Assembly: GCF_042477335.2 (NCBI RefSeq)
Contig: NC_091249.1
Location: forward strand, 44,500,001 to 44,564,000
DNA length: 64,000 nucleotides
Direction of reading: 5' to 3'
From: Ovis canadensis
Lineage: Eukaryota; Chordata; Mammalia; Artiodactyla; Bovidae
The notes under the pieces were generated by a model. That model saw only the letters and a program-made list of their open reading frames with translations. It had not been told where the DNA came from and ran no database searches. The position numbers and the translations under genes were made by a program. This document shows, piece by piece, positions 29,801 through 44,800 of the stretch; within the stretch, counting starts at the first letter, position 1, and each line of letters starts with the position of its first letter.

Positions 29801-32800
29801 TTCTCCAGGGTATCTTTGCAACCCAAGGATTGAACCCAGGTCTTCTGCATTGCAAGCCGATTCTTTACCAGCTGAGCCACAATAGTGCCAAACTGAGTAA
29901 GGAATAAAACTTTTTTGAAATATAATCACTGTTATCAGTACATAATCCCAAGGGAATTGATTATTTTGGTGTTTAGCGTCCAGGCATTATTTCTAAATAT
30001 TAAATTTACACACAAAAGCCTTTATGGATAACAAGATATTCTGTATCTTCAGGAAGTCCCAACTATTCTAATTGTACCAAATTAAAAATGAATACTATTT
30101 TTCAACTCAAAGGAGCAATGATGATACAGTATTTCACCAGTATTTTTACTTTTCTATTAAAAACACAATGCAAACGCATATTTATCATACCTTTATCAAT
30201 CTTGATAAAAAACCTGTGTACTTAATTCTTAAGTTAAGAGAGGTTAGGTTAGTAGAGTGTTAAGAACACAGGTTACTGATATAGATAGATATAGACTGAA
30301 AAACCCTGGGCAAAGCAATTAACACTTAAATACCCAGTTTTCATCTCATTAAAATGGGGTTAAACAGGAACCTTTATGAGTTTATAAGAAGATTACAAAT
30401 AACACATGTAGATTGTAGCAAAAAACGTGACATAGAGCAAGTGCTAAATAATTAATAACTAAAATTATTAAGCTATTTATGAGCAGTATCCTTATATCTG
30501 AAATTGAGCTTCACAGTGCTATAAATAAGATGTAAATCTTGGATGTGAAGTTGTTACATGAAACACTATCCTTGCTGTCTAATTGGGATTCAATTAATTA
30601 CTATCAAGGAAATCACATCAATTTGAAAAATCAGTAATTTTTAAATTAAATTTTCCCAAGAAACATTCCTCAACTAATTACTAGCTAAAAGCAATCTTTT
30701 GCTCTTCCATAATTTTCAAAGACCCTATCATAACTTGGAGGTACGTGCAGATCTGTATGCTTTGTTCTTATGCTCTATTTATCTAGTCTACCTTTTTGAA
30801 AACAGAATCATATTTATTCTTCAGGTTCCAACTCAGTGCCACCCATTCTGTAAGATCTTCCCTAAGTCCTAAAAGTAATTAAATAAATTGATCCTTTCTC
30901 TAGGTTCTTACAACTCTTTGACTGTAACAGGGTATGGCATATATTATAGAGATTAACATGCTTTTTCCCCAGAGAACAATGTGCTCCCTGACAGCAGAAA
31001 TCTATTAATCTACATATGTAATAGGCTCTAATTTAAAATACATTTAACCAACCTGAGTATATAATATGGAATTTATAACAGCTGTACCGTAAATTCCTAA
31101 TTGCTTTTTTTCTTTATACTTTCTTCTTTTCTGGTTGCAAATTTCATGGGTCTTAAAGATATATGATCATTAATAAACTAGGATGCTATCTCAGATTGTG
31201 ACTAACAGAAGAAAACTATAGTTATTGATTCACTACAACCAAAATTCATAAGTTCTATATTTTAATATACCGAGTTTCAACGAAAATCAAGAATTTTAAA
31301 AAGTGAGAATTTCTCTCTCAACCTCACTCATATATAAAATTAAAATGCCTTGTGAAGAGTTTAGTTTTTATAGAAGGGGAGAATAAAAGAGAACTATACA
31401 TTTTCAATGCAAATTGCTAAAAAAAAATTTTTTAAATTGAATTAGTCACTACTCAGGACTCTTTTTATTTCTGGGAAGACTACATAGCTTACATAATTTA
31501 GTGGCAGGTAGAGTAAAAAATAAAATTCTTCACCGGCAAGAAAAACAAAGTTTCTCTTGTCACAAAATACTAATTGAACAGCAAACCATTAACACGAGGT
31601 ATTCTAACATAGAAAAACAAATACACAGAGAGAGCTTCCATTACAATAGAAATCTAGCAACATAAAATATATGTTCAAAGTAAGGAATTTAAATGTTTAA
31701 AAATAATCTGTCTCCATTTAACCCAAAATTCAGGTGATATCCCAGATGAATAGAAAGAAAACCTCATTAAAAGAAAAGTTATTTACTATCCTTATTGCTG
31801 CTTTTCTCTGGGGCCCTTTGTCTCCCACTGGGTATTTCCAACAAAATATGCTGCACTATTTGCTCCTTTTCTCAATCACTGCATTATTCCATACTGGAAT
31901 TAGGGCAGTAGTATTGGTTGTCCAAATTCTTAAAAATTAATAGTTGAAAGGGGCTTTGGGTACTTTCACAGTTAGCTGGAACGTCATGCCAAGGTTCAAA
32001 TTTCCAAAATTACAAAACTTAAAAAATCAAATCAAAACAAAACAGAAAAAACAACAATATACATTCTGGGAAAAAAAAAACCTCATATGATACTCCTTCC
32101 TTCCTACCCCTAAATCCTGTTTACACACTAAGAAGCCTTTGAACTAGGCTTAACTGGACTGAAGCAGTTCCAAAGTCAGTTTTTCATTTTAAAACTAAGT
32201 GTATATAATGACTCAGAAAGTGGTAATAGTACTTCATCAATTTTACCAACAAGGACCTGTACCTTTTCGTTTTCAAATAAAAGCAAGGAGTTTAAAAAGC
32301 AGTGAATGAACACCATTTTTATTTGCTATAACTGCTCTTATTTAAAACACAAAAATACTTTGAAGCCACCAGAGACTTGACATAACATCTTTAATATCAA
32401 AGCAGCTTATAATGAAAACCATGACTCCTACATATTAAAAAATGCAACACTGCTAAGGATTTCAGGAATATGAACTATTCAAAATACTGGCTTAAAGCTG
32501 CAGGATCCACATGCCAAGAAAGCAAAATGGAATTCCAATGTGATGATCTGTTACTAAATGATGTTGTATGAGTGTGAGGAGAGCGGTATATACTGGTCCC
32601 TTGCCCTTTTAAAATACCACTATGACTTCCTGTTTATCATTTCAAATGTCACAAGCTGAGTGCAGAAGGATATTAAATCAGGGCATCCTGCTCTGCCTTC
32701 AGAAGCAATAAAAGTTCTCCCTTAAAAAAAACAAAACTGAATTAGAAGTTAAATGGTCTTAAGAGTGCTGGTTAAGCTGGCTATAAAATGAAAAGCCTGT

Positions 32801-35800
32801 TCAGTCTTTGGTTTCTGATAATTAACATTAAAACTAACACACAAAAACATACTAAGTTGACAATTTTTATTGAGGATCTTTAAAGTCACCTAAAGGTTTA
32901 AAAAATTATTTATTACTTGATTTCTACAATGCATTAGAGAAAAGTAATCTAAATAAAAAGTACAGATTTATAAGAGACTTACAGGTCATAGTGCTGAACC
33001 TGTAACTATAGAAGACCATAACATGGGTTATGCTTGAGTATAGAAACCAAACAAGAAACAGAAACATTATGCCTCTTTCATACTTGGACCAGTGTTTGCA
33101 GCTTCTAGGTTTCAGACATAAAGGAAGAAAATATGAATGTGGAAACATTTCAAACTTTTGAGATTTTAATATCATTTTACAAAAAAAAAAACAAGACAGG
33201 GAAGGGGAAGAATAGAAGGCATGCTTAGGATGACATGAGCAAGAACAAAACCCCTTCTGGTTCTATCAGCACAATTCTGCAAGGTATTCTAGACTCTAGA
33301 ATTGAGACAACTTGAAAAATTCATTAATGATTATGATCTAATAGGTGAGTTTACACTTTACAAATAATATTGTTAATTTTGAAAACAAGAACAAAAGTAT
33401 CAATATAAACACTTAGTTCATCACTCCATTCTCTTGGAACAGATTCTTCACTTGGTTTCCTAGATTCCATACTCTCTTGGCTCTCTTTCTCCTTCCCTAT
33501 CTACACTTTCTCAGTCTATTTATTCTCTCTCTCTCAAACCTAAACTCACAGGGTTGTGGGGTGCTCAGTCTTCTTTAGCAGTTTACAATTACTTTGAACT
33601 TTGGCTACTTCCATTTCTGGGAATGACAGACCAAGGTACTAGCAGATAACATGATTAACCTTTCCTTCAAAAAACAAAATAAGGCAAAAATGAAAACTGG
33701 GCACACTACAAAAAACCTTCTCTGAAGGTAAAGCAGGGTAAATCAAAGAAGGCAGACCCTGATGCAGTGTCAAAGCGCACTAGGAATACACATGGAAAGC
33801 TGTACAAATAAGTCACCATCTCTTCAGAATGTAACCTAAAACTAACTGCATTTCTCATGGTTCAGGAGCAGTGGCCAAGGACCACACGGAACAGTGAAGC
33901 CTGGGTACATTACCCGCTGAGAGAGTAGGGGAAACCCAGAAGAGACAGAACCATACAAGGGGTTCTGAAACTTGAACAACTCAACAAAGAAACAGATTCA
34001 GTTCATCTCACCAAAAGGCAAAAGATCTGAACTGAAGCTAAAGGTGCTATCCAAGAAACACTGTTCGAAATTCAAGCAAAAGTGAAAGTCGCTCAGTCAT
34101 GTCCACTCTGTGACCCCATGGGTTATACAGTTCATGTAATTCTCCAGGCCAGAATACTGGAAAGGGTAGCCTTTCCCTTCTCCAGGGGATCTTTGCAACC
34201 CAGGGATTGAACCCAGGTCTCTTGCATGGTAGGCAGAATCTTTACCAGCTGAGCCAGTTTGAAATAAAAGCCTACTCCAAAAGTTAACTGAAAAAGCCAC
34301 CATTCACTGGAGAAGAATAAGCAAACCCTGAATCCCTATTGTTTAATCTTCGTAAAGTTCAGAGTACAATTCAAAATTAGCCAGCATATGGTACTTCCCT
34401 GGCAGTCCAGTGCTTAGGACTCCATGCTTCCACTGCAGGGGGCATGGGTTCGACCCCTGATAAGGAAATAAAGGTACTGCAGCAGGCTGCACAGCGCAGC
34501 CAAGAACAAAACAAACCAAAAAACCCCTCAAATTACTCAGCAGATGAAGAACAACAAAAACAACCATCTTTTCCTCTCCAAAAGCAAAAATGGCTATTAT
34601 CCCTATCCTATGATGCTAAAAGGAGAGGCAATGGCACCCCACTCCAGTGCTCTTGCCTGGAAAATCCCATGGATGGAGGAGTCTGGTTGGCTGCATTCCA
34701 TGGGGTCGCTAAGAGTCGGACACGACTGAGCATCTTCACTTTCACTTTCATGCATTGGAGAAGGAAATGGCAACCCACTCCAGTGTTCTTGCCTGGAGAA
34801 TCCCAGAGATGGGGGAGCCTCGTGGGCTGCTGTCTATGGGGTCACACAGAGTCAGACACGACTGAAGCGACTTAGCAGCAGCAATAGCAGCAGCATGATG
34901 CCCCCCCGCCTCCAAAAAAAGAAAATCCTTTCAATGGATTAAAATCTTATGAGAGAAAAAAAAAAAAAAAATCCCAGCACAGAAACAATAAAAACTGTTA
35001 ACTGATTCAGTCACAGAACATCAGTCACTGGGTGACAAGACCACAGGATATTCACATAGTCTCAAAATTACCATCTTACAGATGAGTTAACAAATGCTAA
35101 AATAGAAAAAGGAGCCTTTAAAAGGGAGGAATCTGTCAGACAACATCTAAACCAAGTGTTTGGAACTCACCATTGCCAGTAAGGGATAAACATGTACGTG
35201 ATACAAGGTATTATTATTATTACACCGTAACATTACAATTTTCCTTTAGTTTTGAAATATTTTCCAAAAAGTTAGAGGGAAATACAAACAAAAGGAAAAA
35301 AATTGCAAAAAAGGTGTATTTTTACAAATCAGAGAGGAAGAATTAAAACGGCTGCCTTGCCATCTGTTCACTTTTCTTCCCAGGAAGAAACTCAGGGAAA
35401 GGTAGATGATGGAGTTTAATGTGTAGTTGGAAATCTGGGTATGTTGTATATAACTTAGAAACAGGCCATGATGGAGCACAAGACAAAGGAATTCTAACAG
35501 CTGATAAAGAGCAAAGGATGCTTTTAATAAGAGATTGAAACATGCAAAAATAAAAAAAGAATGGAACAAAAGGTGAAAGAGTTTTAACACAGAGAAGAGT
35601 AGCAGACAGAGCAAGATCTCACATGTAAATTACCATTGTATATGAATATTTAGCATAAAGAAAATTAATGGCCTCAGAGAAGTGAGGAAAAAAAGTTAAC
35701 TGGGTATATTTAGCTGTGAGGAAATAATCTGAAAACTCAGCACACATCTTTGGACCTTTTTTTCCTTAGAGAGAAAGCTTCATGTTTATTACATTACCTC

Positions 35801-38800
35801 TTTACTGGTGGCTCAGATGGCATGGTAAAGAATCTGCCTACCAATGCAGGAGACTCAGGTTCGATCCCTGGGTCAGGAAGATCCCCTAGAGGAGGAAATG
35901 GCAACTCACTCCAGTATTCTCCCCTGGGAAATCCCATGACACAAGAGCCTGGTGGGCTATAGTTTACGGGGTTGCAACGAGTCGGACACGACTGAGTGAC
36001 TAACTCATCCAATCTTTAGGAGATAGAGCCTACATATATTTCAGAAGTTCTCATTTTAATGAAGGAGTATAGAGAAATGGCTAACACTATCAACTTTATA
36101 GTTACAACTAGATCATTACCTAACAGCTATTTGACCGAGAACAAGCTGCTGAACTTCTCTAAGCCTGTTTCCTACTCTGTAAGATGGAGATAATGATATC
36201 TACCTCATGAGGTCATGAATATAAAACACACAATACAGTGCCCGGTACATAGTAAAGAATAAAAGCTAGTTATTTAACCCTTATTATTGAGAAAAAAGAC
36301 TTGTACATTTTTATTAATTTCATTTTATGGTTTAATTTTACTATCTCCTTCTCTAGCTTAACAACCTAGAGATCTAAGTCAAAAAGCCACTTAATATCCA
36401 AAGAGAAAGAACTGTTTCAGAAGCCAGTGTATATACACCAGAATCAAAGTTAAAAGTGTGAATACTATTAGAAAAGGCAGCAAGATTTCTTTCACATTCA
36501 TACATTATAGGCTATAAAACTGGAATCTATCATTTTATAGTATCATAAAGACCAGGCAATTTTTTTTCCTTGACCAGAAAAAACAAACTCTTATTTCTAA
36601 AAATACCTCAGGTTTTCTTCTTAAGGAAGTCCTCTTGCAACAAAATACCCTATTATCATAGAAAGCAAGTATAGGACAAGACCATAAAAATGTAGTGGTA
36701 TATGAGCCGAGGAAAAAATTCATCTGGAAAAATGAGTAAGAAAAGGCTTTTTCTTCCAATTTAATTGAGACTGTGAGCTTTCTGTTTCATGACTATTTCT
36801 TTGATACTCCCATGTACATGATAAAACATTCCCTTAAGAAATTACAAATGATCTTTCAATTTAAAAATGCTTTATGTATTTGCTTCTTTTAGAAAGAAAA
36901 GTAGACCAATTTTGTAAAACAGCCATAACTGAAGAATGAAATTTGACATGTAAGGAAAGCAAACATATAGACTTACTCTTTTTCTAGTTTTTATATTTAG
37001 ATTTAATCCAGTTTTTAAACAGCACTGTGAAAGTTGAAGGTAGAGTATCCAAATTAAACTACCCTAACCACTGACATTGACTCAAGAAATATATGTACTA
37101 TTAATTTTATGACTCAAGGACTATATCAGGCAATGAATTTTAGCTTTCTATGAGGCAACAATTCCACAGTGGTCTTTTATAAACACAAGGGAAAACAGAA
37201 ACAAATAAAAACTATAATCATGACAGTAATCTTGTAAATCTATGAACTTTATCAGTGAGTCTGATTTTCTACTGCTGGTGGGGTTTAAGAATTACAGAGA
37301 ACAAGTTTCACATATAGATCAAATAGGACAACTTTGTTTCTAATTAAATTAAATTCATTATTGAGTTATGGAAGGGATGTATTTTAAAGATTAATGAATA
37401 TCTTTTGTTTCTAAACTCCTGATACAATGCACAGAGGCTTACTGTATATAATCCATCCTTTCCACATAGTAGCTCAAAGCCTCTGAATAATTTAGGACTA
37501 CAAAAATGACTATTCAGAAGAAATTACAGGGAAAATTTAGGTAAGGAATGTAATTTAGTAAGGAGCTTGGTTAAGAGAAAGTGAAAGACAACAGCACAAA
37601 TCCTAACTTCTTACCTTAGTGTTATCCTCAAAAATCTCTAAAGATTTCATTTCTCATAGGAATTTTATGAAAAAAAAAAAGTCTAAATAACGTATAAAAC
37701 AAAATGATACAAATAATAATTAAGAGTCAAATATAGAGTATTTTGAATGAATGGCTGGACAGTAAGAATATTAAAACTTATGACACATCAAATGGATTCC
37801 ATGAGTTTTATGGTCCTGTGAAAAATAATACAAATTAAGGGAAAAAAGCCACAAAAACCATACCTCACACCAAAGAATCACGTCCTACATCTGTTTCTAT
37901 TCAGATTAACTATGGTAACTTTGTCTTACAGGACACTTTATCATCCTTTCAAAAGGAAAAAACAGTGAGAAATTTTGATAATCTAACTCAATTAAAATAT
38001 TGTTAGAGATTTCTCTTGCTCTTTTATCTATCTCAAAACTTAGAAGTTCTACCAAAATATAATAGTCAAACATACATGCAAAATGACCCTGCAATTAAGG
38101 TAATTGCTGGTACCAAATGTTGTTTTTAAGTTCTTCAATAAAACAGTCTTCCAGACATTTAATAGTATGTCATTTGGTAAATGAAAGTTTCCACAAAGAA
38201 CAGCGAGAAGACCTAAAAATTATGCTAGCGAAGAGTCTGGCTGAAAGAAACGAAAATACGGATCATTTTGGTCCAATACTAATTTTATTTCAAGTTACTA
38301 CAGAGCTGAATAAAATGGTGATGCCACCACACAAAAATTTATAGAGCTGGCAATAGGCAAAGCATGATGTCAGCCACCAATATCACCATCCACATTACCA
38401 AACAACAGGAACTTAACTTAGACTTCATGCCTAAACTTTTAGCAAAAATTGAAACCTTAGGCATGAAGCATTATTAAATATAGATGAGTTTAATCTGGCA
38501 GTTTTGACTCAAGTTAATCTAGTACTTTAACAACTTCAGTAAACAACATAAAATAATGTAAACAAATCTAATTTTCTAAATGTAGTGCTACATTCTTCAC
38601 CAAACAGATCCACACAAACAAGCCTTAGCCAACTCACAGTTATATTCAATGAGTAACACCGAACACACATACGCAAGATGCAGCTGACAGGAGACATGGA
38701 AAGACACACATGCACAACTCCACGCAAGTTCTCACCTTCATGGCATGAATTTCTTCGAGCAATCGTTGTGCTCGTCTTTGGTTTTTTAACAGTGCATCTT

Positions 38801-41800
38801 CGGTACCCCTGCAAAAGACACATTACAATATGTAGCCAGAAAAAGCATTTATTTTAGACTAGCATCATAATAAAAAGTCTCTCCATTTCTTTTGGAAAAG
38901 CTTAATCATCTCTAAATAACAAGCATTCTGTCATCCTGCACTGCCCTTTCCCCCATCCAACGCATACTCCAACTCCATCAACAAACCCAAGATTTTGGCA
39001 TTATATTAATGACTATTATCACTGATGGCTTGTCTTCTAATTCCTTAATAGGAAAGCCGAATAACACTTTCCAGTCAATTAACAGCACATTGCATTTCAT
39101 GTAAGCAATAAGCTTGGATATAATTAAATGAAAATTTGTTTTCTGGAATTAAATAAATACCTAAAGAAATTAAATATATAATTGTATCAGAGGAGAGCTA
39201 CCTTATGAAGCATACACACAAAAACAAGAAATTAACCAGAAACAAAACATGTTTGAAGACTTTGTAAGTATTCATGCTTTAAAGCATAAGAAGTATAAAT
39301 AACATACTTTTGTTCTCATACTAGTGAGAACAAAAATATAAAACATTATTTTTTCAAAAAACTTAAATGGAACACAATGTTTTGACAAATACTTCCAAAA
39401 GGTACTAAAGATTTCAAATTAATCAGCAATTCAAGGAATACGGTCATATAAAATCTTCATAATTGATTCAGACTATCACTTGATTTGCTAGCCTATATGA
39501 AAAAATCTTAAAAGAATAACTTCTAATAACATAAAATATATAAATAACTTCAAAGACTTTTCAGTTTGACAAAGCCAAAAGAAGAGTTTTGAAAACAGAA
39601 TTTCTCATACATCTTAAGTGAATGTGGTCTGCACTATGTGAGCACATGCTGACACAGCACAGTTTACCTCACTCAAGATCTGTCTACACATAAAGTGCCG
39701 TAAGAGTAAGAAGTTTAATTACTCCTCCAGGCCCCACCCTCAAATTTTGTAAATACTGAACAAAAACAACTTTTGACATTTTATTAGTCACAGGACCATA
39801 ACGTTGAATGACTAACTTTTTTGACTTCAGTCTGCCAACACTCCTGACAAGTTTTCGGATAACCAAAACTCGGATTCTCTTCACTTCTTTTCTCATCTTC
39901 ACAACCTTCAAGGAATAAAGCCAAAATTAGAGAGAGTCTTAATTCAAGAGAGAATATACCTTATAGTGAATACTAATAATACAGAATATGCCTGCCACTC
40001 TGGCCGAGTTTCATTTAACTCTATTTACAGCTTGATGAAATCTAACTTCTTCCCTAACAGTGAAGGAATAAGAAATAAATCGACATTCTAAACAAGTGTA
40101 TGAGGACTTATGAGAAACATCTCATGATTTAAAACACAGAACAAAACACAGCATTCCCAGTGGCTAGTGTTTTAAATTACACTTATATCTTGTTGGGTCT
40201 GGCACATAATAAACTGTGAACTCACTGAGATCAGAGATCATCATATTTATCTCTAAATCCTTGTGGTTTAAAACAAAGTTTCACCTATAAACTGTAGGAA
40301 TTTAATTTACTGAATGAGCATTTGTATTAACAAAAGCAAATGTATGAAAGTGATTTTACTTATTTTGAGCACATCCCTTTCATTTATATTTAACAAATCA
40401 TTTTAAGCGTAACTTGAAAAACACAAGGGCAGGCACCATGCAGACACACACAGACACTTTAAATTACCCTATTAGAGAACAATGCTGAGCTCTAAGAATT
40501 AAAAAAACCAAAAGAAACAAATAACTGTTGGCCAAGAGAGAGAAATATTCTACTGATAAACAACTGCATGCTATTAGTGCAACGGGATGCTGCCATTTTG
40601 AGTCCATGTTTTCTCCATCACTGTTAAGAGGCATACATATGTAATTCCTCCTGTAATGTCCTTCATCCCATTCTCCACTTTAAGAACTACATGAAATTCA
40701 GTTTGGATATAATCATTCCTGTGAAATCTTCAAAGACTTCTTCAGTAGGACAGTCATTCTATCCCTGGAGTTCCCACTATACCTGTAGGCAGCACCTACC
40801 ACTGTACTGTCACTAATTGCTCATAAAGCGGTCTTTTTCTATAATCTCTTGAAGGGCAGGGCCCTTGCAATAGTTACATAATGTTTTCCGTGCCTTGCAA
40901 GCAAGAGTGTCTGGCATGTATAATTCTCAAATTCTTCTTGCCAAAATAACAGTAGCAACATCATTCTGTTTTTACAAGGCTCCTGTATTTAGCTGTTACT
41001 TTTTTACCCTTCATTAATATCATTCATCCCCTTATGCATTGACAATATGGGCGACCAACCCACAGTTTCTCTCCACCATAAGTTTTGCCATTATTCTGGG
41101 TGATGCAGATGTCCACTTGACTAATCTACCCAATATTATAGCCTCATTCCTTGATTTCCTCCTTTCTAATGACTTAATTTGTTCCATCACAGCCACCCAC
41201 TTTCATGGTCTCACTGTAGTCCCTGTCATTGTCCATGACTATTCCATGTCTGAAACCATCAATTCAAATTCTATACACTGAGATCAAAACTTCTTTCAGC
41301 TTGCATGTTCAACCCCAGCCACCACAAAGGTGTTACGATTTCACTGGAACCACCAGTTCACTGACCCCTATAAAGTGAAGTCACTCAGTCGTGTCCGACT
41401 CTTTGCAACCCCATGAACTGTAGCCCACCAGGCTCCTCCGTCCTTGGGATTCTCCAGGCAAGAGTACTGGAGTGGGTTGCCATTTCCTTCTCCAGGGGAA
41501 CTTCCCGACCCAGGGATCAAACCCAGGTCACCCGCATTGCAGGCAGACGCTTTAACCTCTGCACCACCAAGGAAGCCCTATACTTTTCCTCAAATGATTA
41601 GTCCTTTTAAATTTTCCTTCTCTTATCTAGTTCAGGTACATAACCAACACTTGCCAATATATTATACCCATCCCTCTGGTTAGTGTACCTGGATAAAAAC
41701 AATATTCTGAGTTCTTTACCACAGTACCTCAAGAGCCATGAACATTTGAGATATTCTATCTACTAGATATCCATCATAACTAATCTCGAATGAGTCCTTA

Positions 41801-44800
41801 CACTTCTTATCATACATAAATACATACTTTGGTCCATTCACTTTGCAATCATTACTCTAAATGTGTGCCTGCTTTCCTAAAACATCTAACCTTTTTCTTC
41901 CTCTCCCTCTCAATTTCATGAAGAAAATAAACATCAGATGGGTGCCATCATCTTTCTACTATCATGAATGTAAATTTCCTTGCATCACCCATCCCCTCTA
42001 TTAATAAAGTTATGTGCATGCTCAATGATATCCAACTCTTTGTGACCCAAAGGCTATAAGCCCGCCAGGCTCCTCTGTTCATGGGATTTTCCAGACAATA
42101 ATACTGGAGTGGGTTGTCATTTCCTCCTCCAATTTCCAACCCAGGGATTAAGCTCATGTCTCCTGTGGCTTCTGCACTGGCAGGCAGATTCTTTACCACT
42201 GAGCCACCTGGGAAGCACTTAATAAAGTCACAATATAGGAAATACTACTAAACTTTTCTGAGGCTAATCTTCTAACTGTATTTTGGATCCCATCCTTTTC
42301 TGCCTTCCTAGAATGCTCACTGCAAACTATGCATTTACTCTAGCATTGTCAATCTCTTAAATGGATGTTTCTCACGCATTTTTAAAAAATTGGGGTACAG
42401 TTGCTTTACAATGCTGTCAGTAGTGTACAACAAAGTGAGTCAGTTACATGTGTGTATACATATATATTTCCCTTTCCTTCTGGAGCTCCCTCCCCCCATT
42501 CCACCCATCTGCTTCATCACAGAGCACTGAGCTGAGCTCCCTGTGCTACACAACAGGTCTCCACAAGCTATCTATTTTACACATGGTAGTTTATCTATGT
42601 CAACTCCAATTTTCCAATTCATCCCCCATATCCGTCCCCACCCCTTGTCCACACCGATTTTTGATCATGCTTGAGTCATTTTCATCAAAAACAGAAACAA
42701 AACAACCTCACTACAAAGTTTACAGGAAGCATCCTCTCTCTTCAACTGCCCCAGAGTCAGGTTTTTTAGAGATGTTCAAACAGATCACTCCATTTATGCA
42801 TGCCATGTAATTCCAGTTAATTTCCATTTCCACTAGTCTACTAAATGCTGTCACAAAGACACCAATGACTTCTAAAAGTCCCTGAAGCCAACAGGAATAT
42901 TTCAGACTTATTTTGCTTGAAATCTCAGCAGCATTTGATACTGATGAATAAGTTCTCCTTCTTAAAATACTCCCCTTTTCTTGTATACCAGAATACTTAT
43001 TTTGGTTTTCCTTCTTTCTCTCTAGCCACTTCGTCTTTGTCTTCTTTGAAGACACATCCACATCTAATCAGTCTTGAACTGATTAGGCCAGCTCTTCCTT
43101 TCAAGATATATTTTTTAGCCCTAAGTGATCATATGTGTATATACAGTTTTAATTTGCCACCTAATTTCTACAATCAGCTGAGATCTCCAGTTTAGCTCCA
43201 GACCTAAATGTGTAACTGCCTACTTAACATTTCAAGTATGCTTAAAAACATCTCCAACTCACACTGAACCCATGCTATTCACTCTCAATGGAATTCTTTT
43301 TTGGTCTTTCATATTTAAGAGGACAGAACAACCTTTTCAATTATAAACTTAACTTTCTTTCCTAAATCCCTCACAATGAATCTATTACTAAGTCCTAATA
43401 CTTCTATTTCCTATTTATCTCCCAAATTGTTCCATTTTTCCTTCTATCCTGACTTTCTTGGCTCTCTTGGCTGAGTTACTGCCAACTAGTTTATCAATAT
43501 CCATCTTTGTCCTTCTCCAATCAGTTATCCACAACTCATTCAGAATACATTTTTAACACGTAGATCTGATGTAACACCTTTACTTAACTTTCTTCAGTTC
43601 AGTGGTTTCAACTGTTCTTAGGATGGCCACAAGCGCCATCTTTCAGTCCATTCTCACCGTGCTTACAACTACCACCAATCTGTACATCTGCTGTCTTCTC
43701 TGTTAGGAGTACCCTTTCCCCTCTTGTTAGCTTGTTAACATCTTATCTGATTTGGCCTAATTGTCATTTATCAGTAAAGTGTCTCCTGGCCTCCCTCAGA
43801 GGGTTAAAAAGTGCTTATAGAATTATCATGGCCCTATTTTAATATTTTACCTTTAATCTGATAATGCTTAATGTGCCTTTCTCCCACTAGGCTATAAATT
43901 CCATGAAAGTAAAATATCTGGTTTTATTCAACATTGTATCTTAACAGTTAGCATAGCAGATGACATATAACACGTGTTCAATAAATATTTGTTAAGTAAA
44001 TGAACAGAAAAGGAGCAATACTCCCGTGATCATTCACTGTTTCTAAACAGTAATATATTAATGGAATATAATCAGATTTCCACTATCTACGTTAACTTCT
44101 TTAGAATTTGTTTCAAAGTTAGATCTATTTAGGAAAAAAAAAAATACCTGCATAAACAAAAAGCCACTGAGATCAGGTTTAAGTACAAAAATGAACTGCT
44201 ACATTTCAAAAGCAGCCTAATAGTGGATTATGATCCATTTCTGAAAGTCAAGTCAATCATAAAATGAATAGCAAGTGATAAATTATGCATTAAAATATAT
44301 TAACAAATGTTTCCAATTGTTGTACCCTGCAGTTTATAAGTTAACTAATAAACTGCAGGAAGCAGAACCGGTCCTCAGTTACATTCCAATCATGGGAAAG
44401 CTAGACTCCAATTTTAAAACTCCAATTTAAGAAGCACTATGTTTGTCATTACTGCATAAGGGAATTCTGAAAAGCAAAGGGAATGCTTCATGTACTTAGT
44501 TTCATGTCGATGCCAAAAAATGCTTTTTTAGCCTATTAACTTTTTCAGTTATTTGGTAAGTTTAGTATATTAAAAAAATATATATATTCACTTCATATAA
44601 AAATGGAATTATTACTTTTATTTTCCTCACACTCTTTGTCTCAAAAACTTAGCTTTCTCCAAGCATTTAAATTTATTTTTGCACAACTGACAAACAGCTA
44701 CCAGTAGCCCTTTACTTAGAATTTAAAAGGCTGCCAATTCATTTGTCACCCAGGAATTATGAAGCTGGTTGACAGATATCCCAGACATCAACAAACAGTC

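Larger units (their letters stand above)
18237..38735 (-). other. SRFBP1 intron 3 (20.5 kb)
   Basis: The largest intron in the window. Recognised elements are listed separately. The remaining long stretches (19240-20430, 20540-21030, 21240-22320, 22890-23790, 24340-25415, 26150-27175, 28400-29680, 29890-30240, 31060-34070, 36300-38735) are A+T-rich with no feature I can support. The longest such block, 31060-34070, is notably poor in young SINEs. Confidence 0.7.
41030..44010 (+). mobile_element. Long L2 LINE copy, endonuclease domain to 3' end
   Basis: 41039-41281 translates to an AP-endonuclease-like segment ([34 protein letters not shown]), as in L2 ORF2. After interruptions it continues with GGATCCCATCCTTTTCTGCC (42284), the RT-region stretch CAGCAGCATTTGATACTGATG (about 42927), and the terminal L2 tail with AATAAATATTTGTTAAGTAAATGAA ending near 44006. 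Interrupted by two Bov-tA SINEs (41373-41575, 42011-42218) and a reversed L1 3' UTR (42384-42670). Coding capacity is gone. Confidence 0.7.

Noticed and set aside
34444..34875. 143-codon plus-strand frame
   Set aside because: It reads through a CHR-like SINE into a Bov-A2 SINE; not a gene.
35246..35614. 122-codon minus-strand frame in intron 3
   Set aside because: Phe/Leu-rich, no recognisable similarity and no splice sites in register; chance frame.
42448..42810. 120-codon plus-strand frame
   Set aside because: Runs across the border of a reversed L1 3' UTR and the L2; composite of repeats.
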